NCBI GenBank assembly: GCA_023511485.1
Contig: JAIMBH010000007.1
Coordinates: 21,330-85,329, forward strand
DNA from: Bacillota bacterium
GTDB taxonomy: Bacteria > Actinomycetota > Aquicultoria > Aquicultorales > Aquicultoraceae
Direction of reading: 5' to 3'
Length of the DNA stretch: 64,000 nucleotides
Under the pieces are notes generated by a model. That model was not told the DNA's origin. It saw only the letters and a program-made list of their open reading frames with translations, and made no database searches. Of the stretch, positions 1 through 8,939 are shown in pieces; the first letter of the stretch is position 1; every line of letters begins with the position of its first letter. The translations under genes and the position numbers were made by a program.

Positions 1-290
1 GCACCAATCCTATCTGTGAGCGCCCGCTCAATTGCCATATGGATATCTTCATCCCCAATATCAAAGTTGAAGGTTCCCTCTTCGATTTCTTGTTTGATCA
101 GTTTTAGACCTTCAATAATGCGGTCGGCTTCCTCACCTGTGATGATTCCGCAAGCCGCAAGCATGTGGGCATGGGCTATGCTTCCCTTTATATCTTGCTC
201 GTAGAGGTGTTTATCAACAGGAAGGGACGCGTTGAATTCATCAACAAAGCTATCTGTGCTTTTCGTGAACCTCCCAGACCACAATTTCAT
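1..290 (-). CDS. argH: Argininosuccinate lyase, N-terminal part (cut by window edge)
   Basis: Last step of arginine synthesis: argininosuccinate to arginine plus fumarate, cytosolic. Translating the minus strand from the ATG at 290 gives [20 protein letters not shown], the classic ArgH N-terminus (LWGGRF-type motif), followed by the helical segment ending near TDRIG at the window edge. About 96 codons are visible of a protein that is normally about 460 residues. A GGAG lies 8 nt before the ATG. It sits 129 bp downstream of argG and is probably the last gene of the arg operon. The partial state is due only to the window boundary. Confidence 0.93.
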   Translation of the reverse strand, partial: MKLWSGRFTKSTDSFVDEFNASLPVDKHLYEQDIKGSIAHAHMLAACGIITGEEADRIIEGLKLIKQEIEEGTFNFDIGDEDIHMAIERALTDRIG

Positions 291-419
291 AGCAATGACT
301 CCTTCTGCAGATGCTGGTTCATGCAATTAGCGTATCGTCCATAGAGATTGTGCCCAACTACCAATCCCTATTATACCCACCAATTGATTATTTTTGCGAT
401 AGATGAAATCAAAGAAATT

Positions 420-1640
420 TTACTTCCTATATTTCCTTCCCCACGTTTCTAACCCAAGGCCCCAGATCCTGTTAAATCCGGCGGCAGCCTGGTGTGCAAA
501 AGTGTCGCCGGCCTCGTATGTTGCAAGCGCTCTATCATATAGAGAATTCGGCGAACGACGACCGACTACCTTGCACGAACCCTTATAAAATTTCAGGCGC
601 ACAGTTCCGTTAACAACCCGCTGAGTTTCGTTTATGAAGGCATCAAGTGCCTCACGAAGCGGTGAGAACCAAAGACCGTAATAGATCATCTCAGCGTATT
701 TTTCTTCGATACCGTATTTATAGTGAGCAAGGTCGCGCTCAAGAGTTAGGTCTTCTAAATCCCGGTGAGCCTTAATAAGAGCAAGCGCTCCCGGCGCCTC
801 ATATATTTCGCGCGACTTTATGCCGACCAACCTGTTTTCTATCTTATCCAGGCGACCAAAGCCATTGCTTCCAGCAATCTGGTTCATTTTTTGTATAAGC
901 ATTAGAAGGTCCATCTTCTCGTCATCCAATGAGACAGGAACACCCTGTTCAAAAGTTACTTCAACGTAAGTCGGCTCATCCGGAGCTTTCGCCGGGTCAA
1001 CTGTCATGGCATATGCATCTTCCGGCGGCTCGATCCATGGATCTTCTAAGATACCGCATTCAACCGAGCGACCCCATAGATTTTCATCAATACTATATGG
1101 ACTTTTCTTGGTAACAGGAATTGGGATGTTGTGCTCTTTGGCATACTCAATTGCCGTCTCACGTGTAAAGTCCCACTCCCTGGCTGGTGCGATTATCGTT
1201 ATGTCGGGGTTTAAAGCCCGCATCGTTACCTCGAAGCGCACCTGGTCGTTGCCTTTGCCAGTACATCCATGCGCCGCGTAGACTGCACCAGTTCCCTGTG
1301 CGACTTCGATTAATATCTTAGCAATTAGCGGGCGTGATAGAGCAGTTGCAAGCGGATACTGTCTCTCGTAAAGCGCGTTTGCTTTAAGCGCCGGTACGAT
1401 AAATTTTTCGGCAAAGGCCTTTTTCGCATCTACAACCTCGGCATGTACAGCACCGATTTTTAAGGCCTTCTCCCTAATCGGTTCAAGGTCTTCCCCTTGG
1501 CCGATATCGACAGCCACGGCAACCACCTCTAAGTCATAATTTTCTTGAAGCCATTTTATGGCGACTGAGGTGTCAAGACCGCCAGAGTAAGCCAGTACTA
1601 CTCTATCTTTAGGTTCCCTTACACTTCCAACCTGTCCCAC
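420..1640 (-). CDS. argG: Argininosuccinate synthase
   Basis: Joins citrulline and aspartate using ATP to give argininosuccinate. The 406 residues match the usual family length. The PP-loop SGGLDTS is at residues 19-25, and the conserved HGCTGKGNDQVRFE segment lies near residue 125. Start is GTG at 1640, placed 8 nt after a GGAGG; the family core begins a dozen residues later, so the short N-terminal extension is ordinary. It follows a lipoprotein gene and precedes argH, all on the minus strand. Confidence 0.97.
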   Translation of the reverse strand: MGQVGSVREPKDRVVLAYSGGLDTSVAIKWLQENYDLEVVAVAVDIGQGEDLEPIREKALKIGAVHAEVVDAKKAFAEKFIVPALKANALYERQYPLATALSRPLIAKILIEVAQGTGAVYAAHGCTGKGNDQVRFEVTMRALNPDITIIAPAREWDFTRETAIEYAKEHNIPIPVTKKSPYSIDENLWGRSVECGILEDPWIEPPEDAYAMTVDPAKAPDEPTYVEVTFEQGVPVSLDDEKMDLLMLIQKMNQIAGSNGFGRLDKIENRLVGIKSREIYEAPGALALIKAHRDLEDLTLERDLAHYKYGIEEKYAEMIYYGLWFSPLREALDAFINETQRVVNGTVRLKFYKGSCKVVGRRSPNSLYDRALATYEAGDTFAHQAAAGFNRIWGLGLETWGRKYRK

Positions 1641-1760
1641 TTAATAAACCTCCGGTTCGTTAATCATTCATCAATCATTTTGCCCTAACCCTAATATATC
1701 TGTGCGCCAAAGCGTCGAATTCAGATGAGAGCAAGTAACGGAAATTGCGCCCCTCGCGCA

Positions 1761-2459
1761 TTAATTTTTCTCATCGTAAAACATAATATCGCTTAGCATC
1801 TTATCAACACGTGGTTTGAATTCGTTTTCTCTGTCAAGTGGGTATTGAATAATGATGCGGTAGATATAACCCCCGCGCTCAAAAACTATACCCGTTCCGG
1901 TTATTTCTGCTCTAAACGCGTTTTGCTTCTTAATGGCAAACTCTACTTTCGATCTTGCGCCAGGGATATTATACTGCTCGGGAGTCCCGGCTCGGTGCTC
2001 TATAACTTTAAACCCGTGCGTCTGAACTAGCTCTTTAACAGCCTTCACAGAATAATCAACTGTGTTTTTTGCATCTTTTTTCTTTACTGTAATCTCAATG
2101 CTTGAGTTAATATCTTTTTTATCTTTATCTTTTGCAAAGACAAATATCCGGCCACCGTTCTCTGCCATCCCCCGCTCGCCAATCATATCCTCCGCGATAT
2201 AGGTAGAAAACCTCACCGTTTCGTCATCAAACAGAGCAAACTCAAACTTTTTGTCCTCGCCGTTGATTAGTATGGTATCCGTCTTTGTTTTTGGGCGATT
2301 CTTAGCGGGAATATCCTTATCGGCTCTAGATTTGACCGCACCTTTATTTCCTTTAACCACCCCCTGGTCTACTTTAGACCCGCCGCAGCCTAACGCAACC
2401 AACAAAACCACTATTACCAACATAATTCCCAGGGGTTTCTTTGTCACAGCTTTCTCCAT
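1761..2459 (-). CDS. Lipoprotein of unknown function inside the arg operon
   Basis: 232 residues. A basic N-terminus and hydrophobic stretch (about residues 9-23) end in a lipobox-like VALGC with Cys25, so the product is probably a lipid-anchored extracytoplasmic protein. A low-complexity Lys/Gly/Asp linker follows, then a soluble alpha/beta region of about 160 residues ending in a basic tail. I recognise no family. It lies between argR and argG on the same strand, with gaps of about 180 bp (which contains dispersed repeats) and 120 bp, so co-transcription with arginine genes is possible but not shown. A role in arginine metabolism is not implied by its sequence. Confidence 0.75.
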   Translation of the reverse strand: MEKAVTKKPLGIMLVIVVLLVALGCGGSKVDQGVVKGNKGAVKSRADKDIPAKNRPKTKTDTILINGEDKKFEFALFDDETVRFSTYIAEDMIGERGMAENGGRIFVFAKDKDKKDINSSIEITVKKKDAKNTVDYSVKAVKELVQTHGFKVIEHRAGTPEQYNIPGARSKVEFAIKKQNAFRAEITGTGIVFERGGYIYRIIIQYPLDRENEFKPRVDKMLSDIMFYDEKN

Positions 2460-2519
2460 TCACAAAATTGCTTTGTCAGATCTTAAGGCCTTTGCTTGAT
2501 GGCACTACTATCGCTACTG

Positions 2520-2610
2520 TCAAACCATACCGTTGTAAAGTAAGCCTAAAGCCCTGAACTATATCTATTTAAGCTGCTGCCTGGCAGAGCTTTAGCCCTG
2601 CACTATGTTA
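2520..2610. repeat. Dispersed short palindromic repeat, two tandem copies
   Basis: The argR-lipoprotein gap holds two variants of a motif around GCTAAAGCCCTG: one near 2544-2560 and one, GAGCTTTAGCCCTGCACT, near 2587-2604. The same motif recurs in other gene gaps (7525, 10126, 14199, 28386), always outside genes. Confidence 0.55.
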
Positions 2611-2641
2611 ATACGGTGATTGCTATTTAAAAACTTTAAAT

Positions 2642-3103
2642 TTAAACGATTCTTTCTTCCTTAAGCCTTGTAAGCCTCTCGACAATATAGTCGGCTACAT
2701 CCCTGCTGCGCGTGATAACCAGAATTGTATCGTCTCCTCCAACCGTTCCCAGGACATCCGGCCACTTTACTGAGTCCATGGCTGATGCAACAGCCTGCGC
2801 TGTACCGGGAGTGGTCTTTACCACTACCAGGTTCTCGGCTTTATCTATCGAGACCATAAACTCGTTCAGCATCGAACGCAGCCTCTCTGTCTGGGGGAGC
2901 GAATATATTTGTTTGCTTCCTGCCTTGTTGACCGCAATTCTTACCTTAAGAAGCCCTAGATCGCTTATGTCCCTTGAGATCGTTGCCTGGGTCACATCAT
3001 ATCCAAGCGTCTCGAGCTCGGATATCAATTCCTCCTGCGTTGAGATATCTTTTGTCTCGATTACCCTTTTGATAACATCTAATCTATCTTGCCTTGTTCT
3101 CAT
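2642..3103 (-). CDS. argR: Arginine repressor ArgR
   Basis: Arginine-responsive regulator of arginine genes, active as a hexamer. It has 153 residues, standard for the family. The N-terminal winged helix (residues 1-70) carries the DNA-binding SQEEL...ATISRDISDLGL stretch. The C-terminal oligomerisation and arginine-binding domain includes GTVGGDDTILVI with the paired Asp residues that contact arginine. It starts only 9 bp after argF ends, so it is co-expressed with the operon it should control. No strong ribosome site is visible, which would fit translational coupling to argF. Confidence 0.95.
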   Translation of the reverse strand: MRTRQDRLDVIKRVIETKDISTQEELISELETLGYDVTQATISRDISDLGLLKVRIAVNKAGSKQIYSLPQTERLRSMLNEFMVSIDKAENLVVVKTTPGTAQAVASAMDSVKWPDVLGTVGGDDTILVITRSRDVADYIVERLTRLKEERIV

Positions 3104-3112
3104 AGCTATCCA

Positions 3113-4045
3113 CTACTTTAGCAGCGATACCAGCACCGCTTTTGCCGTATGCAAACGGTTTTCCGATTGCTGAAACACCACCGATTGCTTACTCTCCATT
3201 ATCTCATCGGTTACCTCTTCGCCTCGGTGAGCGGGAAGACAGTGCATAAACAGTGCAGTCGGTTTTGCCGCATCCATAAGGTCTCTGTTCACCTGATAGG
3301 ACTTAAATACCTTGATACGTTCATCATGCTCATCTTCTTGACCCATACTTGCCCAAACATCAGTGTAGACAACATCGGCATTTTTTACGGCTTCTTGCGG
3401 GTCATTGGTCACATCTATTTTATGGTTTATATTTCTTATGCAGCTTTGCGCAAAATCAACTATGTCTTTAGCTGGTTCATAACCCTTTGGACAACCCACA
3501 GACATATTTATACCGAGCTTTCCTGCAACAATTAAAAGGGAGTGGGCAACGTTGTTCCCATCTCCAATGTACGCAATTTTCAGACCAGCTAACCTATCTT
3601 TTATCTCAAGTATGGTCATGAGGTCTGCAAGTGACTGCATTGGGTGATAATCATCTGTTAGCGCATTTATTACCGGGATGGATGAATATTCTGCTAACTC
3701 TTCAACGTCGCTGTGCTTAAATGTCCTTATCACTATTGCATCGGCATAACCAGATAGCACCCTTGCGATATCCTTGATTGGTTCCCTCGTGCCAAGCTGT
3801 ATCTCATCAGGTTTTAAAAATATCGGATGTATACCCAGATGTGAGCATGCAACTTCAAAAGACATCCTCGTACGGCTTGATGGCTTCGAGAAGATCATTG
3901 CCACCGTTTTCCCCTCAAGAAAACGGTGCGCCTTCCCGTTTCTCTGCTGCCTCTTCAATTCAATCGCTTTAGCTAACAGCTGGTATATCTCATCCTGGCT
4001 GTAATTTTTAAGCGATAATATATCCCTGCCTTTTAAACTCGCCAT
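3113..4045 (-). CDS. argF: Ornithine carbamoyltransferase
   Basis: Converts ornithine and carbamoyl phosphate to citrulline. 310 residues, normal length. The carbamoyl-phosphate motif appears as KPSSRTRMSFE near residue 55, where the more usual form is STRTR. The ornithine-binding Cys is in FMHCLPAHRGEE near residue 268. The ATG follows a GGAG that overlaps the argD stop region, so argD and argF are tightly coupled. The biosynthetic context (argCJBD upstream) favours the anabolic enzyme over an arginine-deiminase type. Confidence 0.96.
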   Translation of the reverse strand: MASLKGRDILSLKNYSQDEIYQLLAKAIELKRQQRNGKAHRFLEGKTVAMIFSKPSSRTRMSFEVACSHLGIHPIFLKPDEIQLGTREPIKDIARVLSGYADAIVIRTFKHSDVEELAEYSSIPVINALTDDYHPMQSLADLMTILEIKDRLAGLKIAYIGDGNNVAHSLLIVAGKLGINMSVGCPKGYEPAKDIVDFAQSCIRNINHKIDVTNDPQEAVKNADVVYTDVWASMGQEDEHDERIKVFKSYQVNRDLMDAAKPTALFMHCLPAHRGEEVTDEIMESKQSVVFQQSENRLHTAKAVLVSLLK

Positions 4046-4047
4046 AT

Positions 4048-5247
4048 TTACTCCTGCACTAACAGTCGTGCCAAAATCGAAACAGCTATGTCAATGTCTT
4101 CTTCGGTAATACAGAGGGGCGGCAAGAACCGCAGTATGTTTCCCCCTATATTATTGGCCACTATGCCTTCTTTGAGTAGAGCTAATACGATATTTTTTGC
4201 ATTATCTTTAGCCAATTCGATAGCTAACATCAGGCCACGCCCTCTGACCTCATTGATCTTGCCAGTGTTTGTTTTCAGGTCTTCGAGCTTTTGCGCAAAA
4301 TATGCGCCGACTTCGCGACTATTTTCAACAAGTCCTTCCTGCTCGATAACCTTGATAGTTGCAAGCGCGCCCGCACAAGCCACCGGGCCGCCGCCAAATG
4401 TAGAACCATGTTCGCCAGGATTAAATACCGAAGCTTTGTCACTAGCAATTAGAACGCCGATCGGAAGACCGCTTCCTAAGCCTTTTGCAAGGGTCATAAC
4501 GTCTGGCGTGATGCCGTAGCCTTCATAGGCAAACATATGCCCCGTTCTTCCCATTCCAGTTTGCACTTCGTCAAGTATTAATAGGATACCATGCTTGTCG
4601 CAAAGCGCACGGACCTGCTTTAGATATGCCTCGTCACAGGGATAAACGCCGCCTTCGCCCTGGATGGGCTCAAGCATAACGGCACATGTCTTTTCGTTTA
4701 TCTCATTTTCCAGCGCATCAATATCGTTTAATGGAACGTGTTTGAAACCTGGCGGCATTGGCTCAAAGGGCTTCTGTTTATCGGGCTGGCCTGTTGCCGC
4801 AAGCGTTTTCATAGTGCGCCCATGAAACGATCTTAGCGCAGTGATAATCTCATATGCATTGTCTTTGCCTTTTGCTTTTGCATAGCGGCGGGCAAGCTTA
4901 ATCGCGGCCTCATTGGCCTCGGCGCCACTGTTTGAAAAAAAACACTTATCGCCAAAAGATATTTCGACTAACTTTTTTGCAAGTTCAAGCTGGGGCTGAG
5001 TGTAGTAAAGATTTGACACATGCATCAGTGATTCAACCTGGTTTTTGATCGCCTCAACGACCGCCGGATGGCAATGCCCAGCGTTTGCAACCCCTATACC
5101 GCTTAGAAAGTCAATGTACTCCTTGCCTGTATCATCCCACAGCCGAGTCCCTTTTCCTTTAACAAAGGTCACAGGCAGGCGCGCATATGTGTTCATATGA
5201 TAATTGTCGTTTAGTCGTATTAAATTCTCCAAATTTGGCATAGTCAT
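4048..5247 (-). CDS. argD: Acetylornithine aminotransferase
   Basis: PLP-dependent aminotransferase (class III) making N-acetylornithine from N-acetylglutamate semialdehyde. The phosphate-binding FFSNSGAEANEAA motif lies near residue 100, DEVQTGMGRTG near 230, and the PLP Lys in TLAKGLGSGLP near 260. An in-frame ATG at 5265 would add six residues but has no ribosome site; the ATG at 5247 has AGGA 7 nt upstream, so I use it. About 399 residues, usual length. Flanked by argB (gap about 55 bp) and argF (2 bp). Confidence 0.95.
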   Translation of the reverse strand: MTMPNLENLIRLNDNYHMNTYARLPVTFVKGKGTRLWDDTGKEYIDFLSGIGVANAGHCHPAVVEAIKNQVESLMHVSNLYYTQPQLELAKKLVEISFGDKCFFSNSGAEANEAAIKLARRYAKAKGKDNAYEIITALRSFHGRTMKTLAATGQPDKQKPFEPMPPGFKHVPLNDIDALENEINEKTCAVMLEPIQGEGGVYPCDEAYLKQVRALCDKHGILLILDEVQTGMGRTGHMFAYEGYGITPDVMTLAKGLGSGLPIGVLIASDKASVFNPGEHGSTFGGGPVACAGALATIKVIEQEGLVENSREVGAYFAQKLEDLKTNTGKINEVRGRGLMLAIELAKDNAKNIVLALLKEGIVANNIGGNILRFLPPLCITEEDIDIAVSILARLLVQE

Positions 5248-5303
5248 CGTTCTATCCTCATTCATCGGAACGGTTAGCTAGTACTGCTACCAACGCTGCA
5301 GCG

Positions 5304-6182
5304 CTATTTTGTAATCATTGTCCCGACGCCTTTGTCGGTAAATATCTCAAGCAACAGCGCATGCGGTATGGTTCCGTTTAAAATGTGCGCTCTTTTTACA
5401 CCCGCCCTGAGCGCAGTAACACAACCTTCTACTTTGGGAATCATCCCTGATTTTATGCTTTTGCTGGAAAGCTTTTCTTCGCAATCGGCCAATTTAAGCT
5501 CTGAAATCAATGTATCTTTGTTCTCAAAATCTTCATACAAACCATCAACATCGGTTAAGAATATTATCTTGTCTGCCTTAAGTGCGGCCGCTATCTCGCC
5601 GGCAACTTTATCGGCATTTATGTTATAACTTGCACCATCCTCACCTACACCGACTGTTGCCACTACAGGTATAAAATCATCTTTTATCAGGTTATTGAGA
5701 ACTTGGGTGTTGATATTAACAACCTCGCCAACAAAACCAAGGTCTATCCCATCTTCCATTTTCTTTTTCCTGGCAGTAATAAGATTTCCATCGTCTCCAC
5801 TCAAGCCAACTGCCAGCTTCCCATGACGGTTGATAAGCGATACAACCTCCTTGTTGATTTTACCAACAAGAACCATTTTTACTATGTCGATCGTATCTTC
5901 ATCGGTCACACGCAGGCCATTTACAAACTTGACCTCTTTACCCATCGCTTTCATCTGTCTTGAAACCTCAGCTCCCCCGCCATGGACGATGACCGGATTA
6001 AGGCCAACATACTTCATTAACACGATATCGGTTGCAACGACTTGCTTTAGGTCCTCCTGCTCCATGGCCGCACCACCGTATTTTATCACAACCGTCTTGC
6101 CGTGATACTCTTTTATATATGGCAAAGCCTCGGTAAGTATTTGCGCTTTTTCCATTACAGTCTGCATATCAACAACCATCAT
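5304..6182 (-). CDS. argB: Acetylglutamate kinase
   Basis: Phosphorylates N-acetylglutamate; commonly the arginine-feedback step in organisms with the cyclic (ArgJ) pathway. 292 residues. The N-terminal KYGGAAM phosphate-binding loop is near residue 35, followed by VHGGGAEVS, and the C-terminal amino-acid-kinase core has SGMIPKVEGC. The N-terminal helix before the kinase fold is of the kind seen in hexameric, arginine-inhibited enzymes; feedback inhibition is therefore inferred. AAAGGA precedes the ATG. Confidence 0.96.
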   Translation of the reverse strand: MMVVDMQTVMEKAQILTEALPYIKEYHGKTVVIKYGGAAMEQEDLKQVVATDIVLMKYVGLNPVIVHGGGAEVSRQMKAMGKEVKFVNGLRVTDEDTIDIVKMVLVGKINKEVVSLINRHGKLAVGLSGDDGNLITARKKKMEDGIDLGFVGEVVNINTQVLNNLIKDDFIPVVATVGVGEDGASYNINADKVAGEIAAALKADKIIFLTDVDGLYEDFENKDTLISELKLADCEEKLSSKSIKSGMIPKVEGCVTALRAGVKRAHILNGTIPHALLLEIFTDKGVGTMITK

Positions 6183-6257
6183 AAAATCCTTTCGATCAAG
6201 AGCTACCGGCTTTCAGCTATCAGCATATAAGAAAACAACTGCTGAAGGTTAAATGTT

Positions 6258-7481
6258 CTAAGTATGATATTCTGCGTTTATCTTTACGTAGTCATAACTA
6301 AAATCACATGTCCAAACGCGGGTAGAGCCATCTCCGAGGTTGAGATTAACCGTGACCTTTATATCCTTCTCTTTAAGAATAAAATCTACCCTATCGGGGT
6401 CATACGCCGCTATGCTTCCATTTTCTATCAATCTCTCATCACCATATAGAATATCTATTCTTTCTGGGTCAACATCTGCCCCTGAATAACCAACCGCCGC
6501 CACTATTCTGCCCCAATTAGCATCCTCACCAAAAAACGCCGTCTTAACAAGATTAGAGTTGGCAATAGCCATAGCTGCCTTCCTTGCATCAGCGTTATTC
6601 CGAGCACCTAAAACATTTATCTCTATAAACTTGGTTGCACCTTCCCCGTCCCGCACAATAAGTTTGGCCAGCTCTATACAAACCAAGTCCAGCGCCTCCT
6701 GGAACACTAAAGCGCTATCTTTAGTTATCTGAACCCCCGATTCACCATTAGCAAGGAGTACTACCATATCATTGGTGCTGGTATCACCATCTACGGTAAT
6801 CGAATTAAACGATTTTTCAACAGAAGATTTCAAGAAAGCATCCAGCATATCGGGTGAGACCGCTGCATCTGTTGTAATAAATCCCAGCATGGTAGCCATA
6901 TTGGGAGCTATCATGCCCGAACCTTTAGCAGTACCGCCGATTATAACTTCTTTGCCATCAATCTCAAAAGATACAGCATATTCCTTCAGGAAGGTATCCG
7001 TTGTCATTATTGCCTCGGCCGCATCTGAGCCTGCGCCTGTAGATAGCTTACTTACGGCTTCCTTTATGCCTCTTTCAATATTTTGCATCGGAAGCGGGCT
7101 GCCGATCACCCCGGTTGAGGCTACAATAACATCATTCGGGTCGATTCCTGCTTCGATTGCCGTTATCTCCGCCATCCGCGCGGCATCGGTATCACCCTGT
7201 CTTCCGGTATATGCATTTGCCACACCGCTGTTTACCACAATGGCTTGTGCCCTACCATTTGCTAGGTGCGCCTTGCTTAAATGGACCGGCGCAGCAGCCA
7301 CCTTGTTGGTAGTAAAGACCGCTGCGGCTGAACAAATTTTATCCGAAACGAGAACCGCTATATCCTTGCGACCGCTCGCCTTTATACCGCAGGCAAGACC
7401 CGCGGCCTTAAACCCCTTTGGGCTGGTCACACCACCATCTATTTGTTTTATGTTCACCCTATTTGCGTTACTTATAGTCAT
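6258..7481 (-). CDS. argJ: Bifunctional ornithine acetyltransferase / N-acetylglutamate synthase
   Basis: Recycles the acetyl group from N-acetylornithine to glutamate and can also use acetyl-CoA. 407 residues. The self-cleavage site is visible in GMIAPNMATMLGFI (near residue 197): cleavage before the Thr gives alpha and beta chains, with Thr as nucleophile. The C-terminus ends in a family-typical NAEYHT. A strong GAGGAAGAGGA precedes the ATG. With argJ present no separate argE is needed, and none is seen here. Confidence 0.96.
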   Translation of the reverse strand: MTISNANRVNIKQIDGGVTSPKGFKAAGLACGIKASGRKDIAVLVSDKICSAAAVFTTNKVAAAPVHLSKAHLANGRAQAIVVNSGVANAYTGRQGDTDAARMAEITAIEAGIDPNDVIVASTGVIGSPLPMQNIERGIKEAVSKLSTGAGSDAAEAIMTTDTFLKEYAVSFEIDGKEVIIGGTAKGSGMIAPNMATMLGFITTDAAVSPDMLDAFLKSSVEKSFNSITVDGDTSTNDMVVLLANGESGVQITKDSALVFQEALDLVCIELAKLIVRDGEGATKFIEINVLGARNNADARKAAMAIANSNLVKTAFFGEDANWGRIVAAVGYSGADVDPERIDILYGDERLIENGSIAAYDPDRVDFILKEKDIKVTVNLNLGDGSTRVWTCDFSYDYVKINAEYHT

Positions 7482-7514
7482 TCCTCTTCCTCTAGCTTTA
7501 ACTTTATTATCGGG

Positions 7515-7548
7515 CGACTACCTAGCAGAGCTAAAGCCCGCATATATT
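7515..7548. repeat. Dispersed palindromic repeat copy
   Basis: Between argC and argJ: GCAGAGCTAAAGCCCGCATA (7525-7544), a diverged copy of the GGGCTAAAGCCCTGC family found in other gaps of this window. Confidence 0.5.
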
Positions 7549-7582
7549 TTCTAACCCTAGGCCTCGGCCAAGAACCGTTGCC

Positions 7583-8629
7583 TTAGGGTGCCAAGCCAAC
7601 AACCTTCAATCCCATATCCTGCGGTAAGCCCAGCATTATGTTCATATTCTGGATCGCCTGCCCAGACGCACCTTTAACCAGATTATCAATAGCAGAAATT
7701 ACTATAATCCTATTCGTCCTCTTATCATAGGCAAGGCCTATATGGCAGTAGTTCGAGCCCATGACATTCTTAGTTTCTGGATACTGACCCTGAGGCAAGA
7801 TGCAAACAAACGGTTTGTTTCTATAATATTCCTGGTAAAGAACTATAAGTTCGGCTAATTCAACTTTTTCGGCTGCCTCAATATAAGCTGTGGTTAGAAT
7901 CCCCCTGGTTATTGGAACAAGGTGGGGCGTAAAAGATACTTTTACTTTCTCGCCTGCAATATCGGACAGGTACTGTTCAATTTCGGGGGTATGTTGGTGT
8001 ATGCCACCGACTTTATATGCCGTCAAGCTCTCATCTACTTTGCAGAAATGGGTCGCCGGCTTCGGGTCGCGTCCGGCACCGGATACGCCACTTAAAGAAT
8101 CTATAATAATACTATCTGGTTTCACTAGCTTTGCAGAGAACAATGGGGCTAGAGCAAGAATCGCGCCTGTCGGGTAGCAGCCCGGATTTGATACAAAGGT
8201 CGATTCTTTGATCTTTTGCTCATAAAGCTCAGGAAGGCCATATGTCGCCCTTAGCATGAGCTGGGGATTTATATGTGCGGTCTTATACCACTCTTCATAA
8301 GTCGCTGCATCGTTTAACCGGAAATCGCCACTTAGGTCTACAACCCTGCAGCCAGCATCCAAAAGCGCGGTTGTAATCTTCATTCCCTGGCCATGCGGAA
8401 GCGCCAAAAAGAATAAATCTGCCTTACCAAGCGCATTTTCGAAGTCATAAGGCTCAAAAACAAGGCTGGTTACGCCGTTTAAATGCGGGTATAATTCAGC
8501 CACCGCTATATTTTGATATTGGTTTGCGGTAGCATACACAACTTCCATCTCAGGGTGTGCCGCAGCCAGCCGGATAAGTTCGGCTCCGGTATACCCAGAT
8601 GCTCCGATAATGCCCACTTTTACAGCCAT
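7583..8629 (-). CDS. argC: N-acetyl-gamma-glutamyl-phosphate reductase
   Basis: NADPH-dependent reduction of N-acetylglutamyl phosphate to the semialdehyde. 348 residues. The Rossmann motif GIIGASGYTGAEL is at residues 6-18, and the catalytic Cys151 lies in SNPGCYPTG. The ATG follows GGAGAGACC. First gene of the arg operon, so the promoter and any ArgR operator should lie in the AT-rich 310 bp upstream. Confidence 0.96.
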   Translation of the reverse strand: MAVKVGIIGASGYTGAELIRLAAAHPEMEVVYATANQYQNIAVAELYPHLNGVTSLVFEPYDFENALGKADLFFLALPHGQGMKITTALLDAGCRVVDLSGDFRLNDAATYEEWYKTAHINPQLMLRATYGLPELYEQKIKESTFVSNPGCYPTGAILALAPLFSAKLVKPDSIIIDSLSGVSGAGRDPKPATHFCKVDESLTAYKVGGIHQHTPEIEQYLSDIAGEKVKVSFTPHLVPITRGILTTAYIEAAEKVELAELIVLYQEYYRNKPFVCILPQGQYPETKNVMGSNYCHIGLAYDKRTNRIIVISAIDNLVKGASGQAIQNMNIMLGLPQDMGLKVVGLAP

Positions 8630-8684
8630 GGTCTCTCCTTAAGCCGCTTGCTATGATAATATACCGTATAATAGCATATTCGGC

Positions 8685-8765
8685 ATTATTTATGCAATAT
8701 TTTGCAATCATAAATGTACCGATTTTTGCCAATAATTTTATATAAAAGCCATTCTATGCATTATT
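8685..8765 (-). promoter_or_regulatory. Candidate ArgR operator region upstream of argC
   Basis: The AT-rich region 55-135 bp before argC contains an imperfect dyad, TATGCAATATTTTGCAATCATA (8691-8712), and a second half-like element, TATGCATTATTGC, near 8755. The TTGCA/TGCAA half-sites resemble ARG boxes described for actinobacterial ArgR. The call rests on resemblance and position only. Confidence 0.35.
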
Positions 8766-8820
8766 GCCGTTTTACAAAAGCATTATTATAAATTTAGCTT
8801 GCATATTTCATCAATAGCGG

Positions 8821-8880
8821 CCTAAAACAAATAATCCGGCGACAAGGCCATATAAACTATGCCCAACAGCCGGATTATTG
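8821..8880 (-). terminator. Terminator after the nucleotidyltransferase
   Basis: An 11-bp perfect stem, AATAATCCGGC (8830-8840) with GCCGGATTATT (8869-8879), encloses a 28-nt loop. Read on the minus strand it is followed by a T-rich TTTGTTTTAGG. It lies 60 bp beyond the stop of the gene at 8940 and before the argC promoter. The long loop is atypical. Confidence 0.55.
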
Positions 8881-8939
8881 CCTGCACCGTCTTTGCGGCT
8901 CCATATGTGCAATAAAAATTCTGCGCGTGTAATAAAGAA

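Noticed and set aside
6772..7554. Plus-strand 260-codon open frame opposite argJ
   Set aside because: Fully antisense to a clear argJ, low-complexity composition, no ribosome site; a shadow frame.
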